From positions 2,091 through 11,500 of the forward strand of contig DBRU01000119.1 in the NCBI GenBank assembly GCA_002306375.1: a DNA stretch of 9,410 nucleotides, given 5' to 3'. The notes below the pieces were generated by a model. It searched no databases. It was not told the DNA's origin and saw only the letters and a list, made by a program, of their open reading frames with translations. Both the position numbers and the translations under genes were made by a program. Positions 1 through 5,264 of this stretch are shown here, piece by piece. Position 1 is the stretch's first letter. Every line of letters begins with the position of its first letter. Source of the stretch: Faecalibacterium sp. UBA1360. Its GTDB lineage: Bacteria > Bacillota > Clostridia > Oscillospirales > Ruminococcaceae.

Positions 1-1017
1 GACGACCAGGGCCGCAAGGAGACCTTCCACGGCTACATCCCCAGCGAGCAGGGCTACGCCTTTCTGCGCGAGGCCATCCAGAAGTATTACGCCGGCCACG
101 GCGTAAGCCTGGACACCGCCGAGATCTTTATTTCGGACGGCGCCAAAAGCGACCTGGGCAACCTGCCGGACCTGTTCGACGTGGACAACACCGTGCTGGT
201 GCCCGACCCGGTGTACCCGGTGTACGTGGACGACAACGTGATGGCCGGGCGCAAGATCGTGTATATGCCCGCCACTGCCGAAAATGATTTTCTGCCCATG
301 CCCCGGGAGGATATGCAGGCGGACATCGTCTACCTGTGCAGCCCCAACAACCCCACCGGCGCCACCTACACCGTGGATCAGCTGAAAGTCTGGGTGGACT
401 GGGCCAACGCCCACGACGCCGTGATCCTGTTTGACGCGGCCTATGAGTGCTTTGTCGCCGAGCCGGGCCTGGCGCGCAGCATCTTTGAGGTGGAGGGCGC
501 CAGGGACTGCGCCATCGAGGTGTGCAGCTTCTCCAAGATCGCGGGCTTCACGGGCACGCGCTGCGGCTACACCGTGGTGCCCCAGGGCCTTACCCGGGAC
601 GGCATGAATCTGAACAAGATGTGGCTGCGCCGCCAGACCACCAAGTTCAACGGCGTGGCCTATGTGGTGCAGCGCGCCGCCGCCGCCGTCTTTACCGAGG
701 AAGGCATGACCGAGATCCAGCACAACCTGGATTACTACCGCCGCAACGCCGCCGTCATCGCCGCCGCGCTGGACGAGGCCGGCGTGTGGTACTGCGGCGG
801 CAAGAACAGCCCCTACATCTGGCTCAAGTGCCCGGGCGGCATGGGCAGCTGGGAGTTCTTTGACTGGCTGCTGGAAAATGCCGGCGTGGTGGGCACCCCG
901 GGCGAAGGCTTCGGCGCCTGCGGCAAGGGGTATTTCCGCCTGACCGCCTTCGGCGACGCCGACCGCACCAAGGAGGCCGCCGCCCGCATCCTGGCCGCCC
1001 TCAAGACCTTGCAATGA
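1..1017 (+). CDS. dapL: LL-diaminopimelate aminotransferase, 3' part (start outside window)
   Basis: This PLP enzyme converts tetrahydrodipicolinate plus glutamate directly to LL-diaminopimelate, bypassing the succinylase/acetylase steps; the product feeds lysine and peptidoglycan synthesis in the cytosol. The reading frame is open from base 1 and ends in TGA at 1015-1017, giving 338 residues against about 400 for the family, so roughly 60 N-terminal residues are missing. Fold-type I aminotransferase signatures are visible: GYIPSEQGYAFLREAI near the start, DPVYPVYVD with NVMAGR (about residues 69-84), the NNPTG loop (116-120) and SFSKIAGFTGTR, whose lysine at fragment residue 179 is the expected PLP Schiff-base residue. 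SDGAK (about 46-50) and DPVYPVYVD are typical of DapL rather than of general aspartate aminotransferases. No terminator follows; the next gene's promoter overlaps its 3' end. Confidence 0.93.
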   Translation, partial: DDQGRKETFHGYIPSEQGYAFLREAIQKYYAGHGVSLDTAEIFISDGAKSDLGNLPDLFDVDNTVLVPDPVYPVYVDDNVMAGRKIVYMPATAENDFLPMPREDMQADIVYLCSPNNPTGATYTVDQLKVWVDWANAHDAVILFDAAYECFVAEPGLARSIFEVEGARDCAIEVCSFSKIAGFTGTRCGYTVVPQGLTRDGMNLNKMWLRRQTTKFNGVAYVVQRAAAAVFTEEGMTEIQHNLDYYRRNAAVIAAALDEAGVWYCGGKNSPYIWLKCPGGMGSWEFFDWLLENAGVVGTPGEGFGACGKGYFRLTAFGDADRTKEAAARILAALKTLQ

Positions 1018-1037
1018 CCGACGGCCCGTACTATAAT
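1009..1037 (+). promoter_or_regulatory. Sigma-A-type promoter for the PNPOx-like gene
   Basis: TTGCAA at 1009-1014 and a perfect TATAAT at 1032-1037 are separated by 17 bases. The -35 box overlaps the last codons and stop of dapL. Transcription would start near 1044, giving a leader of about 20 nt that includes the GGGAGGGA ribosome site just upstream of the ATG at 1066. Confidence 0.8.
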
Positions 1038-1065
1038 AAAAGCGCAACAACGGGGAGGGATCATC

Positions 1066-1476
1066 ATGCAGCCCAGTGAAGAGATCATGCAGTTTCTGAA
1101 AGACAACCCCACCTTCTACCTGGCCACCGTGGACGGGTATCTGCCGCGGGTGCGGCCCCTGGGGTTCGCCATGTGGTACAAGGATCATTTGTGCCTGGGC
1201 ATCGGCAAGCACAAGGCCGCCTACAAGCAGCTGCTGGACAACACCAACCTGGAGATCTGCGCCGCCAACGAGCGGGGCGAATGGCTGCGGGTGCAGGGTA
1301 CCGCCAACTTTGACAACACCTCCGAAGCCCAGGAGGCCGCCTTCAAGGTCATGCCCCAGCTGGCGGACATCTACAACGAGGAAAGCGGGCTGAAACTGGG
1401 CATCGTGTACCTGGATCACATTTCGGCCAAGTTGTTCTCCATGTCCGGCACCGTGAAGGACATTTTGCAGTACTGA
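1066..1476 (+). CDS. Pyridoxamine 5'-phosphate oxidase-like (flavin split-barrel) protein
   Basis: A 136-residue protein with the layout of the small PNPOx-like split barrels that usually bind FMN. An N-terminal helix (EEIMQFLKDNPTFYLATVDG) is followed by a strand pair carrying PRVRPLGF, then LCLGIGKHKAAYKQLLDN and NLEICAANERGEWLRVQGTA. The length (about 130-150 is usual) and motif order fit the family well. Family members range from heme or flavin oxidoreductases to proteins of unknown substrate, so this is probably a cytosolic FMN-dependent redox protein and not the vitamin B6 oxidase itself. The ATG at 1066 follows a GGGAGGGA site with suitable spacing. It has its own promoter and terminator, so it is likely monocistronic, though read-through from dapL is possible. 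The substrate cannot be read from sequence. Confidence 0.85.
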   Translation: MQPSEEIMQFLKDNPTFYLATVDGYLPRVRPLGFAMWYKDHLCLGIGKHKAAYKQLLDNTNLEICAANERGEWLRVQGTANFDNTSEAQEAAFKVMPQLADIYNEESGLKLGIVYLDHISAKLFSMSGTVKDILQY

Positions 1477-1492
1477 ACATCACGACTCGTTT

Positions 1493-1533
1493 TCGCCCTT
1501 TGCGCCAAAGCAGGCGCAAGGGGCGATTTTTTT
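1493..1533 (+). terminator. Rho-independent terminator after the PNPOx-like gene
   Basis: A 14-bp stem is formed by 1493-1506 and 1513-1526 with a single G-U pair, a 6-nt loop (1507-1512) and a run of seven T (1527-1533). It begins 16 bases after the stop codon. Confidence 0.93.
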
Positions 1534-1604
1534 ATGCCCCGGTGAGAGGAATCGCCCCGCCCCGGCGTCTTGATGGATGAACACACCAAAGGAGGGAATC
1601 CAAA

Positions 1605-2171
1605 TTGCACACGACCAATGACGCCGCTTTGCTGGAACTGCTGGAGCAGGACCCCCAGGCAGGGCTGGCGGCGGTGCTGGACGCCTACGGCGGCATGATC
1701 AACGCTATCGTGCGGCGGGTGCTGCCCGACGCGGCCGAGGACGCCGAGGAATGCGTGGCCGACGTACTGGTGGCCGCCTGGCGCAGCGCTCCCCAGCTGG
1801 CCAGGGGGCATCATTCGCTCAAGGGGTGGCTGTGCGTCACGGCCCGCAACACGGCCATCACCCGCTGGCGCGCCCTGCGCCGCCGCCAGGCCGTTCCCCT
1901 GGACGAGGCCCTGGCCGGAGACTGGCTGCTGAGCCCCCAGCCCACCGACGCCGAGGATACGATCCAGGCGCTGGTGGACGCCATGGACGAACCGGACCGC
2001 ACGATCTTCATCCGCCGGTATTATCTTTTGGAACCGTCCCGGGAGATCGCCCAGGCCCTGGGCATGCAGGAACACAACGTCAACGTGCGCCTGTCCCGGG
2101 GACGGGACAGACTGCGCCGCCAATTCACCGCACTGCAAAAGGAGGAAACACGGTATGCGAACGCCTTATGA
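1605..2171 (+). CDS. ECF-type RNA polymerase sigma factor
   Basis: A 188-residue sigma-70-family protein containing only regions 2 and 4. Sigma region 2 spans about residues 24-92: the -10-recognition helix DAEECVADVLVAAWR is followed by LKGWLCVTARNTAITRWR. Region 4 spans about 119-172 and has the helix-turn-helix SREIAQALGMQEHNVNVRLSRGRDRLRR. There is no region 3 or SnoaL-like tail. The start is TTG at 1605: GGAGGG at 1591-1596 sits 8 bases upstream, and the nearby ATG at 1618 is out of frame. The last 17 bases overlap the next gene, the arrangement expected for a sigma/anti-sigma pair, so the sigma factor is probably held at the membrane by that partner. I could not find a convincing promoter between the preceding terminator and the start. 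The regulon is unknown; autoregulation is likely for this class but not shown. Confidence 0.9.
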   Translation: MHTTNDAALLELLEQDPQAGLAAVLDAYGGMINAIVRRVLPDAAEDAEECVADVLVAAWRSAPQLARGHHSLKGWLCVTARNTAITRWRALRRRQAVPLDEALAGDWLLSPQPTDAEDTIQALVDAMDEPDRTIFIRRYYLLEPSREIAQALGMQEHNVNVRLSRGRDRLRRQFTALQKEETRYANAL

Positions 2172-3768
2172 CAACCGGCTGCCCGACCACCTGGACGAGC
2201 TGGACCCGCCCCAGCGCCGCCTGAGCGCCGACGAGCGGGCGCGCATTTTGGCCAGGGCCTGCGCCAAGGCAGGGCTGGACGCCCCCGAAGCCCCGCCCGC
2301 CCCCGAGGCCGGCGAGCCGCCCCTGCCCCGTTTGCAGGCCGTGCCCGGGGGCAAAGCCCGCCGCGCGCCCCGGCGCATCGGCGCGCTGGCCGCGGCCGTG
2401 GCCGCCGTGTGCGCCCTGACCGTGGGCGTGGCCGCCGTGGGCCCGGCCCTGTTGCAGCTGGGCAAGGGGGAGATCGGCTTCTTTGACAACGCCCCCGATC
2501 CCGCCACCGCCGAGAACGCCCTGAACGCCCCCCACGGCAGTTTTTCCACCGCCGCCCAGGCCATGGCCGACCACACCGTGACCATCGGCCAGACCTGCGA
2601 GAGCAACGGCCTGTCCATGACGCTGGAGAGCGTGTCCATGGACGCCGCCGCCATGAACCTGTTTCTGACCATCCGCAAGGAGGGGCTGATCCCCGATCTG
2701 CTGGCCCGCCCGGGGGGCAGCGACTATTTTGGCCAGAGCGAGCTGAGCGCTTTGCTGGGATGGATGCCCACCTTTGACGGCGACATCGGCCAGGGGCCCC
2801 TGATCAACGGCCAGGCAGTGTGTTCGGCGAGCTATCAGGTGCAGGACTTCTACCGGGTGGACGATGACACCTTGCAGGTCTGGGTGCATTACAGCCTTAC
2901 CGATCTGCCTCAAGGGGAGTCCTTGACCGTCGATCTGGACGAATGTCATTTTGCCCTGGGGGTGGAGGGCAGCTGGTCCTTCACCTTCACGCTGGACGCC
3001 GCCCAGGTGCGGGCCCAGAGCCTGAGCGCACAGCCCGGCATCTATGACATGGGCCAGACCTACACCGCCGACCTGGAAGGCAAGGTCGTTGTGGACGCCC
3101 CCCTGCGCCTGCGGCGCCTGTCCTTTGGCCCGGTGGGCGGCGTGATGGTGACGGATTTCGGCGACGACCCGGCCATGCTGGAGCCGGACAACACCACCGT
3201 GACCGGTACCACCTGGGGATTCAGCCCCCAACTGCTGTTGATGACCGATAACACCGGAAAAGAACTGTATGCTGTCCCCAACAAAATCCTTTACAGCGGC
3301 AACGAGCCCTCGATCTATGATGTCACCGCCCCCGCAGATGGCGCCACCGAACTGACCCTGACCCCGGTGGTGCACAAAGGGGCGTACGATCCCCAGGAAC
3401 GCATCCTGACCACCGAGCAGATGAAAGCCGGTGTGACCGTGGCCACCACCGATGTGAGCGGCTTTACCGTGCGCAATTACAAGGTGGAGAACGGCTCCAT
3501 CAGTTATGAGATGGTGCCCTACGGGCTGTCCAACGCCAACGAGCTGATCCCCGACGATGACGTTCTGGTGAGTACGATCAACGGCCACAGCGCCATGTCC
3601 AGCGCCACCGTGGACCCCAAGACCGGCGTGTGGACCTGCCGCCTGGATTACTATGCCGCCACCGACGAGGAACTGCAAGCCATTGCCACCTGGCGCTATT
3701 ACTTTGAGCCCGGCTATGAGGCGGACACCGCCCACAGCCTGACCCTGCCCCTGTCCCCCGCCGACTGA
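2155..3768 (+). CDS. Membrane-anchored anti-sigma factor candidate (DUF4179-like), large exported domain
   Basis: A 537-residue protein whose ATG lies inside the sigma gene, preceded by AAAAGGAGG at about 2137-2145. Residues 1-74 are charged, proline-rich and presumably cytosolic, the expected sigma-binding part. Residues 75-97 form one alanine/valine-rich hydrophobic helix. The remaining 440 or so residues are soluble, beta-rich and would lie outside the membrane. The part just after the helix (GFFDNAPDPATAENALN ... HTVTIGQTCESNGLSMTLESVSMD) resembles the DUF4179 proteins encoded next to ECF sigma factors in Firmicutes. The C-terminal half may be a DUF5643-like immunoglobulin-type fold, which is less certain. 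There is no HxxxCxxC zinc anti-sigma motif in the N-terminal part, so it is not a classic ZAS-domain protein. The anti-sigma role is inferred from topology, coupling and family. The signal sensed is unknown. Confidence 0.8.
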   Translation: MRTPYDNRLPDHLDELDPPQRRLSADERARILARACAKAGLDAPEAPPAPEAGEPPLPRLQAVPGGKARRAPRRIGALAAAVAAVCALTVGVAAVGPALLQLGKGEIGFFDNAPDPATAENALNAPHGSFSTAAQAMADHTVTIGQTCESNGLSMTLESVSMDAAAMNLFLTIRKEGLIPDLLARPGGSDYFGQSELSALLGWMPTFDGDIGQGPLINGQAVCSASYQVQDFYRVDDDTLQVWVHYSLTDLPQGESLTVDLDECHFALGVEGSWSFTFTLDAAQVRAQSLSAQPGIYDMGQTYTADLEGKVVVDAPLRLRRLSFGPVGGVMVTDFGDDPAMLEPDNTTVTGTTWGFSPQLLLMTDNTGKELYAVPNKILYSGNEPSIYDVTAPADGATELTLTPVVHKGAYDPQERILTTEQMKAGVTVATTDVSGFTVRNYKVENGSISYEMVPYGLSNANELIPDDDVLVSTINGHSAMSSATVDPKTGVWTCRLDYYAATDEELQAIATWRYYFEPGYEADTAHSLTLPLSPAD

Positions 3769-3800
3769 CCCGGCCCCAAAAACGGGTCCGCCGCCCCAAC

Positions 3801-3846
3801 AAAAACCGCCGCCCCCGGACGCTTTCGTCAGGGGCGGCGGTTTTTT
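3801..3846 (+). terminator. Rho-independent terminator after the sigma/anti-sigma operon
   Basis: A perfect 15-bp stem (3801-3815 with 3831-3845) is topped by a second short GACG/CGTC stem (3818-3821 with 3826-3829), and T-rich sequence continues to 3846. The left arm begins with AAAAA, so the element could also stop leftward transcription. Confidence 0.93.
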
Positions 3847-3882
3847 ACAGCTTTTTCCAAGAAAAACCAGCACCTTGCCTGT

Positions 3883-3901
3883 ATTGCCAAATATTGACAA
3901 T
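3883..3901. promoter_or_regulatory. Dyad operator candidate over the AbrB-gene -35 box
   Basis: The sequence has the form ATTG-N-CAA-N3-TTG-N-CAAT, a 19-bp dyad with 7 matching positions in each half. It overlaps the TTGACA box at 3894-3899, so a protein bound here should block polymerase. The inner CAA-N3-TTG core (CAAATATTG) recurs at 3961-3969 and 5151-5159. The binding protein is unknown; the adjacent AbrB-type and XRE-type regulators are the obvious candidates. Confidence 0.5.
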
Positions 3902-3922
3902 TCTCCCAAAATATCGTATACT
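3894..3922 (+). promoter_or_regulatory. Consensus sigma-A promoter for the AbrB-type gene
   Basis: A perfect TTGACA (3894-3899), a 17-base spacer and TATACT (3917-3922). The expected start near 3929 leaves a leader of about 107 nt before the ATG at 4036. Confidence 0.88.
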
Positions 3923-3988
3923 GTCCACAAGAAGTTGCGTTGCCGGTCGGGCACAGACGGCAAATATTGTTGTTGGAAATCGAAAGAA

Positions 3989-4014
3989 CCGCCATGCTGC
4001 GCGCATTTTGGCGG
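3989..4014 (+). promoter_or_regulatory. Leader hairpin just upstream of the AbrB-gene ribosome site
   Basis: In the transcribed leader, CCGCC (3989-3993) pairs with GGCGG (4010-4014) and ATGC (3994-3997) with GCAT (4003-4006), leaving a TTT bulge and a 5-nt loop. It ends a few bases before the GGGAGGG ribosome site at about 4021-4027. It could affect translation or mRNA stability; no known riboswitch is recognised. Confidence 0.4.
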
Positions 4015-4035
4015 CCGGGCGGGAGGGACAAGACC

Positions 4036-4287
4036 ATGAAATCCACAGGCATCCTGCGCAATATCGACGGGCTGGGCCGCATCGTGCTGCCCAAGGACCT
4101 GCGCAAGCAGTACGGCATCACCCCGGACACTCCGCTGGAGATCATGACCGACGGGGAGTGCATCGTGCTGCGCAAGTACAAACCTTCCGGCTGCTGCGAG
4201 CTGTGCGGCGAGGTGGCCGACGACGTGGTGCTGTTCCACGGCAAGGCCGTGTGCGCCAGCTGCCGCCGGGCGCTGGCCGAACTGTAA
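4036..4287 (+). CDS. AbrB/SpoVT-type DNA-binding regulator with C-terminal cysteine-pair tail
   Basis: An 83-residue protein. Residues 1-47 form a SpoVT-AbrB swapped-hairpin DNA-binding domain with the hallmark GILRNIDGLGRIVLPKDLRKQYGI and a following PLEIMTDGECIVLRKY. Residues 53-76 hold two cysteine pairs, C54-x2-C57 and C73-x2-C76, spaced like a small zinc ribbon; an extra C53 precedes the first pair. Such tails occur in a subset of clostridial AbrB-family proteins. ATG 4036 is chosen because GGGAGGG lies 8 bases upstream and the conserved MKSTGI start follows; an in-frame ATG at 3994 has no good ribosome site. These proteins usually act as dimers or tetramers controlling transition-state genes. 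Autoregulation is plausible given the dyad on its promoter. The gene ends 12 bases from the convergent XRE gene with no terminator between. Confidence 0.92.
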   Translation: MKSTGILRNIDGLGRIVLPKDLRKQYGITPDTPLEIMTDGECIVLRKYKPSGCCELCGEVADDVVLFHGKAVCASCRRALAEL

Positions 4288-4299
4288 GGCCGGGCGGGG

Positions 4300-4989
4300 T
4301 CAGCGGTTCAGTTCCCGCACGGCTTCCTCGCTGTTTTTGACCAGGTTCATCAGGCTGGTGGCGCGGCGGGGGTATTCCCGGGCCAGGGTCTCGGTGGTCA
4401 TGCTGAACACCGACGGATCGGGGGCGGGGCCGCCCTCGGCTTCGCCGCTGAGCACGGCGGCCAGGTCCCCCTGCTGGGCCGACATGGCCGCGTGGGCGGC
4501 GTGCTGCCACCGCGCCGGGCTGATGCGGAACAAACTGGCTACGTTTTTGGGCGCGGCCTGGTACAGCTGGCGGAACATGGCATATACGGCCAGCATCAGG
4601 TAGTTGCTGACCGCCACCACCACCCGCTTGTCCCGGCACTGGTCCAGCTTGTCGAACAAAATGTCCAGCGAATTTTCGATGAGCTTTTTGTACATGGTGG
4701 GCAGTACGCTGCCCCGGTACACGCTGCCCGAAGCCGCGCTGGTGTCGGGCAGGTCCTCCACCGTGATGGTCTGGCCGCTGCGCTCGGCGCTGCGCCCCAG
4801 CAGATAATCGCAGGACACGCCGTAATAATCCGCCACCTGCACCACGAATTCCAGCCCGCATTCCCGGATGCCTTTTTCGTAGTGGGACAGCTGCGCCTGG
4901 CTGATGCCCAGGTCGGCGGCCGCCTGCTTTTGGGTGATGCCACGTTCTTTTCGCAGCAGGGTTATGATTCGGTTGAATTCCATCGCCAT
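4300..4989 (-). CDS. XRE/Cro-CI-type transcriptional regulator with uncharacterised helical C-terminus
   Basis: A 229-residue protein. Residues 4-66 are a Cro/CI helix-turn-helix (FNRIITLLRKERGITQKQ, then LGISQAQLSHYEKG as turn and recognition helix, then LEFVVQVADYYGVSCDYLLG). Residues 67-95 look like a linker. Residues 96-180 are predicted amphipathic helices rich in Leu, Ala and Arg (LIENSLDILFDKLDQCRDKR; NYLMLAVYAMFRQLYQAAP). I do not recognise a peptidase or sensor domain, so this part may serve for dimerisation or ligand binding. The start at 4989 (MAMEF) is preferred because AAGGA at 5000-5004 lies 10 bases upstream. The frame stays open further upstream but without a start supported by a ribosome site, and those bases hold the promoter. 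It has a strong promoter of its own. Its targets probably include the divergent region it shares with the histidine phosphatase gene; that is inference. Confidence 0.9.
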   Translation of the reverse strand: MAMEFNRIITLLRKERGITQKQAAADLGISQAQLSHYEKGIRECGLEFVVQVADYYGVSCDYLLGRSAERSGQTITVEDLPDTSAASGSVYRGSVLPTMYKKLIENSLDILFDKLDQCRDKRVVVAVSNYLMLAVYAMFRQLYQAAPKNVASLFRISPARWQHAAHAAMSAQQGDLAAVLSGEAEGGPAPDPSVFSMTTETLAREYPRRATSLMNLVKNSEEAVRELNR

Positions 4990-5005
4990 GGTATTGCCGT
5001 CCTTC

Positions 5006-5023
5006 ACACTCATTACATAGTGT
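5006..5023. promoter_or_regulatory. Inverted repeat at the XRE-gene transcription start
   Basis: ACACT (5006-5010) and AGTGT (5019-5023) are separated by 8 bases and cover the predicted transcription start of the XRE gene. This is the usual size and position for an autoregulatory Cro/CI-type operator. The arms are short, so chance is possible. Confidence 0.4.
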
Positions 5024-5025
5024 TG

Positions 5026-5054
5026 ATTATATCTGCGAAAAAACGCTTTGTAAA
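5026..5054 (-). promoter_or_regulatory. Sigma-A-type promoter of the XRE regulator gene
   Basis: Read leftward: TTTACA (complement of 5049-5054), a 17-base spacer and a perfect TATAAT (complement of 5026-5031). Transcription would start near 5019, giving a leader of about 30 nt. Confidence 0.85.
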
Positions 5055-5091
5055 GCCCAAAATCGCCAACTTTTGCGCGGGGTTTTCGGCA

Positions 5092-5103
5092 CTTTGCGCA
5101 AAG
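5092..5103. repeat. 12-bp perfect palindrome upstream of the XRE promoter
   Basis: CTTTGCGCAAAG is a perfect 12-bp palindrome about 40 bases upstream of the XRE-gene -35 box. A partial copy of its half, TTTGCGC, lies at 5072-5078. It could be a regulator site. Nothing in the sequence says which protein would bind. Confidence 0.45.
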
Positions 5104-5130
5104 GCGCGGCGGGCAGACTAGATGTAGTTT

Positions 5131-5168
5131 CGGCGGGCAAAATGCGGGTGCAAATATTGTGCCCGCCG
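5131..5168. repeat. 9-bp inverted repeat enclosing a CAAATATTG site
   Basis: CGGCGGGCA (5131-5139) and TGCCCGCCG (5160-5168) are perfect complements around a 20-base interior that ends in CAAATATTG (5151-5159). No T-run follows, so it is unlikely to be a terminator. It lies between two divergent promoters. Confidence 0.5.
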
Positions 5169-5183
5169 GCTGGGCCAAACCGG

Positions 5184-5220
5184 CAATTTTTGGAAATTGT
5201 AATCAAATTGTAATATTTGG
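5184..5220 (+). promoter_or_regulatory. AT-rich control region of the histidine phosphatase gene
   Basis: Overlapping elements lie in one AT-rich patch: a perfect dyad CAATTT-TTGG-AAATTG (5184-5199), a tandem 10-mer AAATTGTAAT at 5194-5203 and 5205-5214 (11-bp period, one helical turn), and CAAAT-N6-ATTTG (5204-5219). A -10-like TAATAT lies at 5211-5216, but the best -35 (TTGGAA, 5190-5195) is only 15 bases away, so the exact promoter is uncertain and may need an activator. Confidence 0.5.
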
Positions 5221-5264
5221 AAGAGCGCGGCCGCGCCCCTCCACACAACGGGAGAGAGAAAATC

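Noticed and set aside
1534..1604. A promoter for the sigma/anti-sigma operon
   Set aside because: TTGATG-like and GAACAC strings are present, but no matching -10 box lies at a suitable distance, so nothing could be called. The operon promoter may be recognised by the ECF sigma factor itself.
3940..4035. N-terminal extension of the AbrB-type protein
   Set aside because: In-frame upstream starts lack a good ribosome site, and the conserved domain begins at the ATG at 4036, which has GGGAGGG 8 bases upstream.
2125..4239. 704-codon open frame on the minus strand covering the anti-sigma gene
   Set aside because: It is antisense to well-supported genes (anti-sigma and AbrB) and crosses a terminator and a consensus promoter. 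Its product is a Gly/His/Gln-rich low-complexity chain with no domain. Long antisense frames are expected in GC-rich codon-biased genes.
4492..5121. 209-codon rightward open frame opposite the XRE gene
   Set aside because: It overlaps the helix-turn-helix coding region and the XRE promoter, with no recognisable domain or ribosome site.
4990..5178. 63-residue N-terminal extension of the XRE regulator
   Set aside because: The frame stays open, but it covers the TATAAT and TTTACA boxes, has cysteine/proline-rich sequence unlike the family, and the start at 4989 has its own ribosome site.
5165..5191. GCCGG/CCGGC hairpin followed by T-rich sequence as a terminator
   Set aside because: The stem is only 5 bp with a 10-nt loop, and no rightward transcript is expected to enter it; the T-rich part is better explained as part of the CAATTT/AAATTG dyad.
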